Positions 1-7,862 of a stretch of 41,189 bases of DNA are shown here, piece after piece. The stretch covers positions 1 to 41,189 of the forward strand of contig JACTMO010000074.1 of NCBI GenBank assembly GCA_014584605.1, given 5' to 3'. The stretch is from Bacteroidota bacterium. GTDB taxonomy: Bacteria > Bacteroidota > Bacteroidia > Flavobacteriales_F > PHOS-HE28. A program made the position numbers and the translations under genes. Below the pieces are notes generated by a model. The model did no database searches and was not told the DNA's origin. It worked only from the letters and a program-made list of their open reading frames with translations. The first letter of the stretch is position 1; every line of letters begins with the position of its first letter.

Positions 1-1
1 G

Positions 2-433
2 GACAAGCTGCATGTGATCAACCAACCCGATTCGGCCGGGCTCGCCTGCGACATCGTGCAGCATGGCATCACCCTGCCCCGCTACTTCAGCAACTCCCTG
101 CCCAACCACCCCAACTACCACTTGGGTCCCATCGATGGCAGCGTGTGCGACAGCCTGGGGATCAATGCGGGGGTGGCCGAGGGCCGGCTGCAGGCCGGTG
201 TTGCCGTGTACCCCAACCCGGGCACGAGTGCCTTCACGCTGAGCTATCCGGCACAAGCCCTTGCGGGCGAGCTGGAGGTGCGCGACCTGTCCGGCCGCTT
301 GGTGCTGCGCGAGCGGCTGCCGCCTTGGAGCCAGTTACACCGCGTGGCGTTGAACGAGGCGGCGGGCCTGTACCAATGCAGGTTATCTTGGGGCGGACAA
401 AGCGCGGCGGTGCGCGTCATGATCGGGCCATGA
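2..433 (+). CDS. C-terminal part of a T9SS-sorted secreted protein (5' end outside window)
   Basis: The reading frame is open from base 2 to a TGA at 431-433, so only the last 143 residues are visible and the true start lies upstream. The final 75 or so residues look like a type A T9SS sorting domain: a YPNPG motif, then short beta strands including LEVRDLSGRLV and a final strand ending AVRVMIGP. Such domains send proteins through the outer membrane and are cleaved at the surface. The preceding stretch (LPRYFSNSLPNHPNYHLGP, then CDSLG) resembles the junction after beta-propeller-like repeat regions in flavobacterial surface proteins, but the propeller itself is not in the window. The stop codon overlaps the next start in an ATGA arrangement, so the two genes are probably translated together. 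Confidence 0.85.
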   Translation, partial: DKLHVINQPDSAGLACDIVQHGITLPRYFSNSLPNHPNYHLGPIDGSVCDSLGINAGVAEGRLQAGVAVYPNPGTSAFTLSYPAQALAGELEVRDLSGRLVLRERLPPWSQLHRVALNEAAGLYQCRLSWGGQSAAVRVMIGP

Positions 434-738
434 AAAAACGAATGTTCCTCTTCGTACTGCTCTTGTTCCCGTTGGTGGCCATTGGGCAGAAGCCCGCTTC
501 CCCGGCCGACGGAGAACCGGTCCAGGTCCCTGCGTTGAACGCCACCACCCGGGCGGTGCTTTTGGCCAACCGCCCGGCGCGGTTCACCGAAGCGGAGTGG
601 CTCCAGATGATGGAGAAGGACGTGAACCGGAGCCTGTACCCGTTGCGGGTCACCCGGGCCATGCTGGATACCTTGGATGCGAAGGCGCTGGACGGGCGTT
701 TCCAGTACGTCCTGGCGAACGAGGCATGGGGTCAGTGA
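430..738 (+). CDS. Small secreted protein of unknown function
   Basis: This 102-residue protein begins with a clear signal peptide (MKKRMFLFVLLLFPLVAIGQ) ending in the AIGQ-type cleavage site common in Bacteroidota. I do not recognise the mature domain. It is rich in Ala, Arg and Leu, contains one Trp-Leu-Gln-Met-Met segment, and has no Cys. The start at 430 overlaps the stop of the preceding T9SS gene (ATGA), which supports this start and suggests cotranscription. The frame is open further upstream, but that part is only a shadow of the T9SS gene. The product may be a periplasmic or surface accessory of its neighbour; this is inference from position only. Confidence 0.7.
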   Translation: MKKRMFLFVLLLFPLVAIGQKPASPADGEPVQVPALNATTRAVLLANRPARFTEAEWLQMMEKDVNRSLYPLRVTRAMLDTLDAKALDGRFQYVLANEAWGQ

Positions 739-772
739 AGCGGTGGGCTTCCTTTGCCCGGAGAGATCGGCC

Positions 773-1867
773 ATGAAGATCAAGGAGCTCATCAACGCCC
801 TGGAGGACTGGGCCCCCCGGAGCCTTCAGGAGGACTACGACAACAGCGGCCTGCACACGGGCGATCCCGAGGCCGAGGTGCGTGCGGCGCTGGTCTGCCT
901 CGATTGCACCGAGCGGGTGGTGGAGGAGGCGGCGGCCAAGGGCTGCGGCCTCATCATCAGCCATCACCCGGTCATCTTCCGCGGGCTGAAGAGCCTGGTG
1001 CCCGATGGTCCGGTGGTGCGCACCCTGCTGGCCGCCATTCGGAACAACATCGCCCTGTACGCCATCCACACCAACTTGGACAACGTGAGCGATGGCGTGA
1101 ACGGGGAGGTGGCCACCCGGCTGGGGCTCACCGGGCTGCGGGTGCTGGCGCCCAAGGCGGGCCAGCTGGCCAAGCTGGTGGTCTTCGTGCCGCACGCCCA
1201 TGCCGGTGCGGTGCGCGACGCGCTTTTCGCGGCTGGTGCGGGGCGGCTCGGCGCATACGACGAGTGCAGTTTCAACCTGGAGGGGCAGGGCAGCTTCAGG
1301 CCGGGGCAGGGGAGCAACGCGTTCGTGGGCTGGCGCGGAGAACGGCACCTGGAGCCCGAGACCCGGGTGGAGGTGCTGGTCCCGCGGGCAAGGGAGGGCA
1401 CCGTGGTGGCGGCCATGCGGGCCGCCCATCCGTACGAGGAGGTCGCCTTCGACCTGGTGCCCCTGGCCAACACCCACGACGGCATCGGCAGCGGGCTGGT
1501 GGGGGAGTGGAGCCAGGCGATGGCCGAAGCCGACTTTCTGGCGCGGGCCCGGACGGTGTTCGGGCAGCGCGTGCTGCGCCATTCCCCGCTCACCGGTCGG
1601 CCGGTGCGTCGGGTGGCTGTTTGCGGCGGGGCCGGCGCCTTCCTCATCGGCAGGGCCATGGCCGCCGGAGCCGATGCCTACATCACGGCCGACCTCAAGT
1701 ACCACGACTATTTCCAGGCCGATGGGCGCTTGCTGCTGACCGATGTGGGGCACTACGGCAGCGAACAGTTCACCATGGGGCTGATCCAGCGCAGGTTAGG
1801 GGAAGTTTTCCCTACCTTTGCCGTCCGTTTGACGGAAACCGTCACCGACCCCATCCACTATTCATGA
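773..1867 (+). CDS. Nif3-like dinuclear metal centre protein (YqfO/YbgI family, long form)
   Basis: The 364-residue product matches the Nif3 family throughout. The N-terminal part has the metal-binding ISHHPVIF motif (His 64-65), followed by ALYAIHTNLDN, and the C-terminal part has the second metal-binding region TDVGHYGSEQFT. The length of about 365 residues is that of the long form, in which a PII-like YqfO domain (here roughly residues 125-235) is inserted between the two halves. Family members are cytosolic hexamers with a di-metal site; GTP cyclohydrolase I type 2 annotations exist but the role is unsettled. I chose ATG 773, in frame with upstream open sequence but at the start of homology. 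It shares an ATGA overlap with the downstream zinc-ribbon gene, its usual neighbour in Bacteroidota. A TTCCTTTG sequence at 749-756 could be a weak promoter box. Confidence 0.93.
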   Translation: MKIKELINALEDWAPRSLQEDYDNSGLHTGDPEAEVRAALVCLDCTERVVEEAAAKGCGLIISHHPVIFRGLKSLVPDGPVVRTLLAAIRNNIALYAIHTNLDNVSDGVNGEVATRLGLTGLRVLAPKAGQLAKLVVFVPHAHAGAVRDALFAAGAGRLGAYDECSFNLEGQGSFRPGQGSNAFVGWRGERHLEPETRVEVLVPRAREGTVVAAMRAAHPYEEVAFDLVPLANTHDGIGSGLVGEWSQAMAEADFLARARTVFGQRVLRHSPLTGRPVRRVAVCGGAGAFLIGRAMAAGADAYITADLKYHDYFQADGRLLLTDVGHYGSEQFTMGLIQRRLGEVFPTFAVRLTETVTDPIHYS

Positions 1868-2709
1868 CCATGGCCAAGACCGACGTGAAGACCACGGCGA
1901 AGAGCGAAGGCACGGCTGCCGCCAAGAACGGCGCGGCCCGTGCGACGCCTGCCGCCGGCAAGGCGGAGATCACCGTTGCGGAGAAGTTGGTGGACCTGTA
2001 TCGCATGCAGGTCATCGACGCCCAGGTGGACCGCATCCGCACCCAGCGGGGCGAGCTGCCCCTGGAGGTGCAGGACCTGGAGGACGAGGTGGCCGGGCTG
2101 AACACGCGCCTGGGCAAGCTGGAGGAGGAGCTCAAGGAGCTGGAGAACAACGTGGCCGACCGGCAGAACATGATCAAGGACGCCAAGGCGTCGATCAAGA
2201 AGTACGAGGCGCAGCAGAGCAAGGTGCGCAACAACCGCGAGTACGACAGCCTCAGCAAGGAGATCGAGTTCCAGAACCTGGAGATCCAGCTGGCCGAGAA
2301 GCGCATCAAGGAGACCAAGGCGCAGATCGATGCCAAGAAGCTGGTGGTGGCCGACAGCGCGGCCCTGGTGAAGGAGCGCCAGAAGGACCTGGACCACAAG
2401 AAGAAGGAGCTTGACGAGATCATCGCCGAGACCGAGAAGGACGAGAAGGCGCTGCTGAAGAAGGCCGCCGAGGTGGCCGGGCATGTGGAGGAGCGCCTGC
2501 TGAGCGCCTACCGCCGGATCCGGGGCAACGCCCGCAACGGCCTGGCGGTGGTGCCCGTGGAGCGCGGCAGCTGCGGGGGCTGTTTCAACAGCATCCCGCC
2601 CCAGCGGCAGCTGGACATCAGCAGCCACAAGAAGCTCATCGTGTGCGAGCACTGCGGGCGCATCCTGGTGGATGACTACGTGGTGGGGCGCGTGAAGGAG
2701 GGCCAGTAG
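1864..2709 (+). CDS. Coiled-coil protein with C4 zinc ribbon (COG1579 family)
   Basis: The 281-residue product has a Lys/Ala-rich disordered N-terminus (residues 1-38), then a long heptad-patterned coiled coil from about residue 45 to 210 rich in Glu, Lys, Leu and Gln. It ends in a zinc ribbon with ligands Cys237, Cys240, Cys261 and Cys264 (GSCGGCF and CEHCGRIL). This is the architecture of COG1579, predicted nucleic-acid-binding proteins whose exact role is unknown. The conserved neighbour of this family in Bacteroidota is a Nif3 gene, as here, and the ATG at 1864 overlaps its stop codon. An alternative ATG lies two codons later. A perfect palindrome at 2731-2756 follows the gene and probably ends the transcript. 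Confidence 0.9.
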   Translation: MTMAKTDVKTTAKSEGTAAAKNGAARATPAAGKAEITVAEKLVDLYRMQVIDAQVDRIRTQRGELPLEVQDLEDEVAGLNTRLGKLEEELKELENNVADRQNMIKDAKASIKKYEAQQSKVRNNREYDSLSKEIEFQNLEIQLAEKRIKETKAQIDAKKLVVADSAALVKERQKDLDHKKKELDEIIAETEKDEKALLKKAAEVAGHVEERLLSAYRRIRGNARNGLAVVPVERGSCGGCFNSIPPQRQLDISSHKKLIVCEHCGRILVDDYVVGRVKEGQ

Positions 2710-2730
2710 GTCCCCGCCGGTACGCATTCG

Positions 2731-2756
2731 GAAGGGCCGCCCGCGGGCGGCCCTTC
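2731..2756. terminator. Bidirectional hairpin terminator between convergent genes
   Basis: The sequence is a perfect 26-base palindrome (11-base arm gaagggccgcc, CGCG centre, matching arm). It lies between the convergent stops at 2709 and 2767. There is no strong T run, so termination strength is uncertain. Confidence 0.65.
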
Positions 2757-2766
2757 GTGTTCCCGG

Positions 2767-4266
2767 TCAGGGCCGGAAGGCCACGGTGAACAGGGCGCGG
2801 TAGGCGATCCGTTCCTCGCGCACCGGTTCCAGCAGCGCGGGGTCGTACAGGCTGTAGCCGCCGGTGCTGCGGTCGCAGGCCAGGGCCAGGTCGAACGAGA
2901 GGCGTGCCCCCCGGAAGCCGCCGCCCAGCGAATACCGTGTCCGCCCCTCGCCGTGCCGCAGGTCGCCCGCGGTGAAGGGGTCCGTCCAGTGGGCGAAGCC
3001 GCCGCGCAGGAAGGCCGGCCCCAGCCGCCACTCGGTGCCGACGCGGACGGCATGCACCCCGCGCACCACCTGGCCGATGGTGCGGTTCTCCAGGGCGAAG
3101 TCGTAGCTGTCCGACAGGGCGTTGGCCCGGCGCAGCCGCGTGGACCGCTGGTCGCAGTACTCGTAGTCCGCGCTGATGGCCCCGCGGCGTCCCACGATGG
3201 CGGCCACCGACAGCAGCGCCCGCCAGGGGCCCTGCACACGGTACTGGAAGCTGCCGTCCGGACTGTCGTAGCTGTAGCTGTCGCCCGCGCGGAACCGGGT
3301 GGTCATGGTGGTGCTGTACGCGTCGGTCATCCAGAAATACGACGGGCTGTGCACCGCAGCGCCGATGCGCAGGTGGTCGCCCACGCGGCCCAGCACGCCG
3401 AACTTCAGGTCCACCCCGCTGCCGCGCATCACCAGCCGCTCCTCGTAGGTGAACCGGTCCAGCGAGTCGGTGGCCGCGAGCATGGTCTCGTCGTGCTTCG
3501 TCAACCGTTCGTAGCGGCTGCCGAGCACGCCCAGGGCGCCGCCGATGAAGAGCCGGTCGTCCAGGCCGGCCGAGTAGTGGAACGCGGTGTTCGTGTTGGC
3601 CCCGGCCGTGCTGATGGTGTGGTCCTGCCGGGTGGGCCCCAGGCCCGAACCGCCGCCATAGATGCCGTAGGCCATGGGGTCGCCCGCCAGCGTGTCGATG
3701 GCGAAGGTCTGCCAGGCCAGGTCGGCCGTGAAGGGGTAGGCGCTTTCCAGTTCATCGAACCGGGTTCCGTTGGCCTCATCGACGAACGGCTGGAGCAGGG
3801 TGGAGGGCAGGTGCTCGCCGCGGGCCGTCCGTTCCCAGTGGTGGCTCGCCGTGCGGTCGAACACCACGCCGAAGCTGCGGCTCTTCCAACGGCTCTTGTC
3901 GCTGGTGGTGTGCAGCACCATGGCCAGGTTGCTGAAATGGGCACGCTGGTCGGTGTTGGAGGTGCCCAGGCCCAGCAGGGTGGCGCGGGCATCGTTCACC
4001 TCCAGCGCCGGGGTGGCCGAGAACTCGCTGGTGGCGTACAGGGCCATCCCCGCCGGGTTGATCCACAGCGCGCCGGGATCGGCGCCCAGCGCGCCGAAGG
4101 CGCCGCCCAGCCCCAGGCTGCGGGCGGTGCCCTCCGGCTGGGCGGACACGATGCGCAGCGCGTCATCCTCGTTCTGGGCGTGCAGCGCCGACGGGGTGGC
4201 GAGCGCCAGGAGGGCAAGGCAGGGGCCGTGCGGTGCGAGGCCGCGCAGGAGGGTGCGTGGCGTCAT
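2767..4266 (-). CDS. FadL/OmpP1-like outer-membrane beta-barrel protein
   Basis: The 499-residue product has an N-terminal signal peptide ending near ALHAQ, then the block SLGLGGAFGALGADPGALW with INPAGMALY. That block is characteristic of OmpP1/FadL/TodX-type barrels of Bacteroidota (COG2067). The rest alternates short amphipathic strands with Gly/Asp turns, as expected for a 14-stranded barrel, and ends in LFTVAFRP, compatible with a last outer-membrane strand. These proteins pass hydrophobic compounds across the outer membrane, but the substrate cannot be read here. The related T9SS component PorV shares this fold but is shorter, so I do not call it PorV. It starts three bases after the stop of the upstream lipoprotein gene, so the two likely form one operon. 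Confidence 0.82.
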   Translation of the reverse strand: MTPRTLLRGLAPHGPCLALLALATPSALHAQNEDDALRIVSAQPEGTARSLGLGGAFGALGADPGALWINPAGMALYATSEFSATPALEVNDARATLLGLGTSNTDQRAHFSNLAMVLHTTSDKSRWKSRSFGVVFDRTASHHWERTARGEHLPSTLLQPFVDEANGTRFDELESAYPFTADLAWQTFAIDTLAGDPMAYGIYGGGSGLGPTRQDHTISTAGANTNTAFHYSAGLDDRLFIGGALGVLGSRYERLTKHDETMLAATDSLDRFTYEERLVMRGSGVDLKFGVLGRVGDHLRIGAAVHSPSYFWMTDAYSTTMTTRFRAGDSYSYDSPDGSFQYRVQGPWRALLSVAAIVGRRGAISADYEYCDQRSTRLRRANALSDSYDFALENRTIGQVVRGVHAVRVGTEWRLGPAFLRGGFAHWTDPFTAGDLRHGEGRTRYSLGGGFRGARLSFDLALACDRSTGGYSLYDPALLEPVREERIAYRALFTVAFRP

Positions 4267-4269
4267 GGC

Positions 4270-5232
4270 TCAGCGACGTCCACCGCCCGACCGGGACGGC
4301 GCGGGTGAGGAGAGGCTGCCGCCCCGCGTACCCCGGTCGAAGCTGTCGCGTGCGGGGGACGGGTCGGGTGCGGGCCGGGTGGCCGGTTCATGCCTGCCGG
4401 GGCGGTCGTGCGTTCCGAAGCGTGCGGGGCGGTCCATGCCGCTTGGCCGCACCTGGGGCCGTGCGCCGGGTGCCGCTGGTGCCGGGGATGCGGTGTGCGT
4501 GGTGCGGTGTTCCTGGCGGGCGTACCGTTCGGGCTGCCCCAGCAGCCCCACCGGATCGCGGGCCGGAGCCCGGTTGCCGCCGGTGACCGCACCACCACCG
4601 CCCAGGCTGCCGCGGTGGGCCACCACGCTGCGATGGCTGCCCGTGCCGTCCCAGATGATCACGGGTTGGTAGCAGCTCCAGCAATTCCCGTAGTAGCCCG
4701 TGTAGGGCCCCCAGCCGCTGTTCCAGCCGTAGTTCCAGCCGTAGGACGGGCAGCTCCAGCAGGAGCCCCAACCGCTGTTCCATCCCCAACCGCTGTTCCA
4801 TCCCCACGCGCCGTAGCCGCTCTGCCAGCTGTTGTTCCAGTACGGATCGTTCCACCCCGGCGAGCCCCAGGAGCCGCCCATGCCCCACCCGTTGCCCCAG
4901 GTGCCCACGCCCATGCCGAACCCGAACCGCCCGTAGTTGTAGTAGTACGGATCGTTGTAGGTCATGTCGTAATAGCCGCGCGGATCGGTGTACTGCTGGC
5001 TCTCCCCGGCATCGTAGTAGTCTTCCTGTGCGGTCTTGGGGGCCTCCGGTGCCGGTACCGGGTCCGGTGCGCTCTCCGGTGCGGCGGCCACCGCCACCGG
5101 GGCGTCCGTCGGTCGGTCATACACCCCATCGTGCGTGGCGGTGGTCTCCAGCATGCTTCCGCAGGCGGGCAGCAGCAGGGCGAACAACGAGGCCGGCAGT
5201 GCGGTGCGCAGGGTATGTCGGAGGGTGTCCAT
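4270..5232 (-). CDS. Trp/Gly/Tyr-rich lipoprotein with twin CWSC motifs
   Basis: The 320-residue product begins with a lipoprotein signal (LLLPAC, lipid-modified Cys24). A Pro/Ala-rich linker follows (residues 40-70), then a Tyr/Asp-rich part. Residues 105-190 are a low-complexity domain built of GWNSGWGW-like units with two CWSC motifs (158-161 and 184-187). The last 110 residues are Arg/Pro/Gly-rich and probably disordered. I do not recognise a family beyond prolyl/Trp-rich envelope lipoproteins. I chose ATG 5232 because it directly precedes the signal sequence; the frame upstream is only open because it is antisense to proS. A divergent TATTTTTG box at 5296-5303 could drive it. The downstream partner is a FadL-like barrel three bases away, so a role in the outer membrane is likely but not shown. 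Confidence 0.75.
   Translation of the reverse strand: MDTLRHTLRTALPASLFALLLPACGSMLETTATHDGVYDRPTDAPVAVAAAPESAPDPVPAPEAPKTAQEDYYDAGESQQYTDPRGYYDMTYNDPYYYNYGRFGFGMGVGTWGNGWGMGGSWGSPGWNDPYWNNSWQSGYGAWGWNSGWGWNSGWGSCWSCPSYGWNYGWNSGWGPYTGYYGNCWSCYQPVIIWDGTGSHRSVVAHRGSLGGGGAVTGGNRAPARDPVGLLGQPERYARQEHRTTHTASPAPAAPGARPQVRPSGMDRPARFGTHDRPGRHEPATRPAPDPSPARDSFDRGTRGGSLSSPAPSRSGGGRR
4771..4806. repeat. Perfect 18-bp tandem duplication inside the lipoprotein gene
   Basis: The 18-base unit accgctgttccatcccca occurs twice in perfect tandem (4771-4788 and 4789-4806). On the minus strand it encodes the WGWNSG repeats of the lipoprotein. The perfect match suggests a recent expansion by slippage and possible length variation between strains. 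Confidence 0.85.
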
Positions 5233-5271
5233 GGCGAATGGATGAAGCCCGGAAGGGCGGTTTCGTTGCTG

Positions 5272-5279
5272 TACTTTTG
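5272..5279 (+). promoter_or_regulatory. Promoter -7 box for proS
   Basis: TACTTTTG matches the Bacteroidota consensus TAnnTTTG and lies 43 bases before the proS ATG. No clear TTG is seen at the usual upstream spacing. It lies on the opposite strand from, and just left of, the box serving the divergent lipoprotein gene. Confidence 0.6.
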
Positions 5280-5295
5280 GCCGCTTCACCGACAT

Positions 5296-5303
5296 CAAAA
5301 ATA
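5296..5303 (-). promoter_or_regulatory. Promoter -7 box for the divergent lipoprotein operon
   Basis: Read on the minus strand this is TATTTTTG, a match to TAnnTTTG, 63 bases upstream of the lipoprotein ATG at 5232. Expected start sites of this and the proS promoter are only a few bases apart. The upstream TTG element is not evident. Confidence 0.45.
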
Positions 5304-5322
5304 ATACCACCGGGCGGCTCTC

Positions 5323-6792
5323 ATGGCGGACATTCTGACGAAGCGTGCGGACGACCACGCGCAATGGTACAACGACCTGGTGCTGAAGGCCGACATGGCC
5401 GAGCACAGCGACGTGCGGGGCTGCATGGTGATCAAGCCGCACGGCTACGCCATCTGGGAGAAGATGCAGCGCGCGCTGGACGGCATGTTCAAGGACACCG
5501 GCCACGTGAACGCCTACTTCCCGTTGTTCATCCCCAAGAGCTACCTGGCCAAGGAGGCGAGCCACGTGGAGGGCTTCGCCAAGGAGTGCGCCGTGGTGAC
5601 GCACTACCGCCTGAAGAGCGACCCCGAGCACGGTGTGGTGGTGGACCCCGAGGCGAAGCTGGAGGAGGAGCTCATCGTGCGGCCCACCAGCGAGACCATC
5701 ATCTGGAACACCTACCGGGGCTGGATCAAGAGCTACCGCGACCTGCCGCTGCTGATCAACCAGTGGGCCAATGTGGTGCGCTGGGAGATGCGCACGCGGC
5801 TGTTTCTGCGCACGGCCGAGTTCCTGTGGCAGGAGGGCCATACGGCCCATGCCACGAAGCAGGAGGCCATCGCGGAGACCGAGCGCATGCTGGAGGTGTA
5901 CCGCCGGTTCGCCGAGGAATGGCTCGCCATCCCGGTTATCAAGGGCATCAAGTCGGCCAGCGAGCGGTTCGCGGGCGCCGAGGAGACCTATTGCATCGAG
6001 GCCATGATGCAGGACGGCAAGGCCCTGCAGGCGGGCACCTCGCACTTCCTGGGGCAGAACTTCGCCAGGGCCTTCGACGTGCTGTTCACCAACAAGGAGA
6101 ACCGGCAGGAGCATGTCTGGGCCACCAGCTGGGGGGTGAGCACCCGCCTGATGGGCGCCTTGATCATGACCCACAGCGACGACAACGGCCTGGTGCTGCC
6201 CCCGAAGCTGGCGCCCGTGCAGGTGGTGATCGTGCCCATCGCCAGGAGCGCGGAGCAGTTGGAGGCGCTGCGGGCCTACGTGGGGCCGATGATCGAAGGC
6301 ATGCGGGCCCGGGGCATCAGCGTGAAGCTCGACGACGACGACACCAAGAAGCCGGGATGGAAGTTCGCCGAGCACGAGCTCAAGGGCGTGCCGGTGCGGA
6401 TCGCCGCCGGCCCGCGCGACATGGAGAACGGCACGGTGGAAGTGGCCCGCAGGGACACCCTGGAGAAGCAGGTGATGCAGGCCACCGACATCGCCGAGAA
6501 GGTGGAGCACCTGCTGGCCGCCATCCAGGACAACCTGTACCAGAAGGCGCTGGCCATGCGCGAGCGGTACACCCGGGCGGTGGACACCTACGAGGAGTTC
6601 AAGGCGGCCATCGAGGAGGGCGGCTTCATCCTGGCGCACTGGGATGGTAGCGCCGAGACCGAGGCGCGCGTGAAGGAGGAGACCAAGGCCACCATCCGCT
6701 GCATCCCCCTGGACGGGGAGGCGGTCCCGGGCAGTTGCATGGTCACCGGCCGCCCGAGCCCCCGCCGCGTCCTCTTCGCACGTGCCTACTGA
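5323..6792 (+). CDS. proS: Prolyl-tRNA synthetase, archaeal/eukaryotic-like short type
   Basis: The 489-residue class II synthetase charges tRNA-Pro in the cytosol. Visible family signatures include the motif 2 region ([20 protein letters not shown] followed by DLPLLINQW and [20 protein letters not shown]), [16 protein letters not shown], and motif 3 in [16 protein letters not shown]. The anticodon-binding domain begins near residue 300 (PVQVVIVPI), and the protein ends in the Tyr-terminal zinc-binding-like domain. The absence of the long editing insertion between motifs 2 and 3 and the C-terminal Tyr (ARAY) are those of the type that Bacteroidota share with archaea and eukaryotes. The gene overlaps the next ORF by one base (TGATG). 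The length and start agree with the family. Confidence 0.97.
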   Translation: MADILTKRADDHAQWYNDLVLKADMAEHSDVRGCMVIKPHGYAIWEKMQRALDGMFKDTGHVNAYFPLFIPKSYLAKEASHVEGFAKECAVVTHYRLKSDPEHGVVVDPEAKLEEELIVRPTSETIIWNTYRGWIKSYRDLPLLINQWANVVRWEMRTRLFLRTAEFLWQEGHTAHATKQEAIAETERMLEVYRRFAEEWLAIPVIKGIKSASERFAGAEETYCIEAMMQDGKALQAGTSHFLGQNFARAFDVLFTNKENRQEHVWATSWGVSTRLMGALIMTHSDDNGLVLPPKLAPVQVVIVPIARSAEQLEALRAYVGPMIEGMRARGISVKLDDDDTKKPGWKFAEHELKGVPVRIAAGPRDMENGTVEVARRDTLEKQVMQATDIAEKVEHLLAAIQDNLYQKALAMRERYTRAVDTYEEFKAAIEEGGFILAHWDGSAETEARVKEETKATIRCIPLDGEAVPGSCMVTGRPSPRRVLFARAY

Positions 6793-7520
6793 TGAGCCCC
6801 CGCAAAGCCACCCCCCCCGCCGAGCCGGCACCCGCCCCGGGACCGCGCGACCTGATCCTGCGGATGCTGCAGCACAAGAGCGGCATGAAGCAGGACGTGT
6901 ACCAGAACATCCAGGCCCTCTTCGCCCAGCTCAAGGAGGTGCTGCTCGAAGTGGCCGAGGACCTGGAGCATGAGATGTTGCAGCGCGACAAGCGGGTGAG
7001 CGTCCAGTACCGCGACAAGGGGGAGATGGCCTGCGAGCTCCGGGTGGCCGGGGACCTGGTGGTCTTCCACATGCACACCAACGTGTTCCGGCTGGACCAG
7101 GGGCACAGCCTGTGGAAGACCAGCTACCTGGAGGAGGATGAGCAGCGCGGCTACTTCGGGGTCATCAACGTGTACAACTTCCTGAGCGATTCCTTCAAGT
7201 ACAACCGGGAGCGCGACATCGGTTACATGGTGAGCCGCATCTTCCTCAACAAGGAGGGCCACTTCTTCGTGCAGGGCAAGCGCCAGCTGGGCTTTTTGTA
7301 CAACGACCTGGCGGGCAACCGCATGGACCGCGAACTGCTCCGGCAGGTCGTGTACTCCACCATCATCTATGTGCTCGATTTCGACCTGCTGAGCCCACCG
7401 TACGACCAGGTGAACCAGGTGACGGTGAGCGAGATGAACGAGCTGAACGCGGGCCTGCAGCTCACCACCGGCAAGCGCCTGGGGTTCCGGTTCCAGGCGG
7501 ACGTGGACGACCTCACCTGA
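6792..7520 (+). CDS. Conserved Bacteroidota protein of unknown function
   Basis: The 242-residue protein has a Pro/Ala-rich N-terminal tail of about 20 residues, then an alpha/beta domain without signal peptide, membrane segment or Cys. Segments such as SGMKQDVYQNIQALFAQLKE, FHMHTNVFRLDQGHSLWKTS, YFGVINVYNFLSDSFKYNR and QGKRQLGFLYNDL look strongly conserved, and I recall close relatives annotated as hypothetical in many Bacteroidota. No catalytic motif is evident. The start at 6792 reuses the last base of the proS stop (TGATG), so translation is probably coupled to proS. The product is likely cytosolic; function unknown. Confidence 0.85.
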   Translation: MSPRKATPPAEPAPAPGPRDLILRMLQHKSGMKQDVYQNIQALFAQLKEVLLEVAEDLEHEMLQRDKRVSVQYRDKGEMACELRVAGDLVVFHMHTNVFRLDQGHSLWKTSYLEEDEQRGYFGVINVYNFLSDSFKYNRERDIGYMVSRIFLNKEGHFFVQGKRQLGFLYNDLAGNRMDRELLRQVVYSTIIYVLDFDLLSPPYDQVNQVTVSEMNELNAGLQLTTGKRLGFRFQADVDDLT

Positions 7521-7552
7521 TTTGGCGGCGATCGCTCCGAGCATTACTTTTG
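7521..7552 (+). promoter_or_regulatory. Promoter of the tRNA-Glu gene
   Basis: TTTG at 7521-7524 and TACTTTTG at 7545-7552 are separated by 20 bases. This is a complete match to the Bacteroidota primary sigma factor pattern, and it ends about 40 bases before the tRNA. Confidence 0.75.
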
Positions 7553-7593
7553 CCCGCCCTTTCGGGATCCCCATCCGAAAGGGTTGACATCGC

Positions 7594-7665
7594 GGCCCGT
7601 TCGTCTAGGGGTTAGGACGCGTCCCTTTCACGGATGAAACAGGGGTTCGATTCCCCTACGGGCTA
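7594..7665 (+). tRNA. trnE: tRNA-Glu (anticodon TTC)
   Basis: The cloverleaf folds completely. The acceptor stem is GGCCCGT with ACGGGCT (one G-U at the end). The D arm is GTC...GAC, the anticodon stem is CGTCC/GGATG with loop CTTTCAC, the variable region is four bases, and the T arm is AGGGG-TTCGATT-CCCCT. The discriminator base is A and CCA is not encoded, so it must be added after transcription. The sequence closely parallels bacterial tRNA-Glu (TTCGTCTAGGGG and CCCTTTCACGG). A promoter lies at 7521-7552 and a strong hairpin follows immediately, so this is a single-tRNA transcription unit. Confidence 0.96.
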
Positions 7666-7670
7666 CACGG

Positions 7671-7720
7671 GAACCGCCGGGACCTTTGCAACAGCAAGGG
7701 TTTCCGGCGGTTCGCCTTTT
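7671..7720 (+). terminator. Rho-independent terminator of tRNA-Glu
   Basis: A ten-base arm gaaccgccgg (7671-7680) pairs perfectly with 7704-7713. An inner imperfect stem is formed by acctttgc and gcaagggt, and the hairpin is followed by gcctttta. It begins six bases after the tRNA. Confidence 0.85.
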
Positions 7721-7804
7721 ACGGGCATCGATCCGGGCATCGGTCGGGGCTGCTCTTCCCAGCCATGCAGCGCCGGGTGAACATGGGCCCGTGGTCCCAA
7801 AGAC

Positions 7805-7835
7805 TTGGTCCGATCAACGGTCCGTACTATCTTCA
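7805..7835 (+). promoter_or_regulatory. Probable promoter of the T9SS protein gene at 7863
   Basis: TTGG at 7805-7808 and TATCTTCA at 7828-7835 are separated by 19 bases. The second box matches six of eight positions, or four of the six fixed positions, of TAnnTTTG. It lies 27 bases before the start codon. Confidence 0.4.
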
Positions 7836-7862
7836 ACCGTTGAACCCCAAAGTACCAAGACC

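Noticed and set aside
5233..6831. Upstream extension of the lipoprotein frame across proS
   Set aside because: The extension is antisense to proS, and the lipoprotein signal begins at 5232.
7594..7665. tRNA-Glu as an integration site with a flanking island
   Set aside because: No integrase, no duplicated tRNA 3' end, and only a terminator and a single T9SS gene follow.
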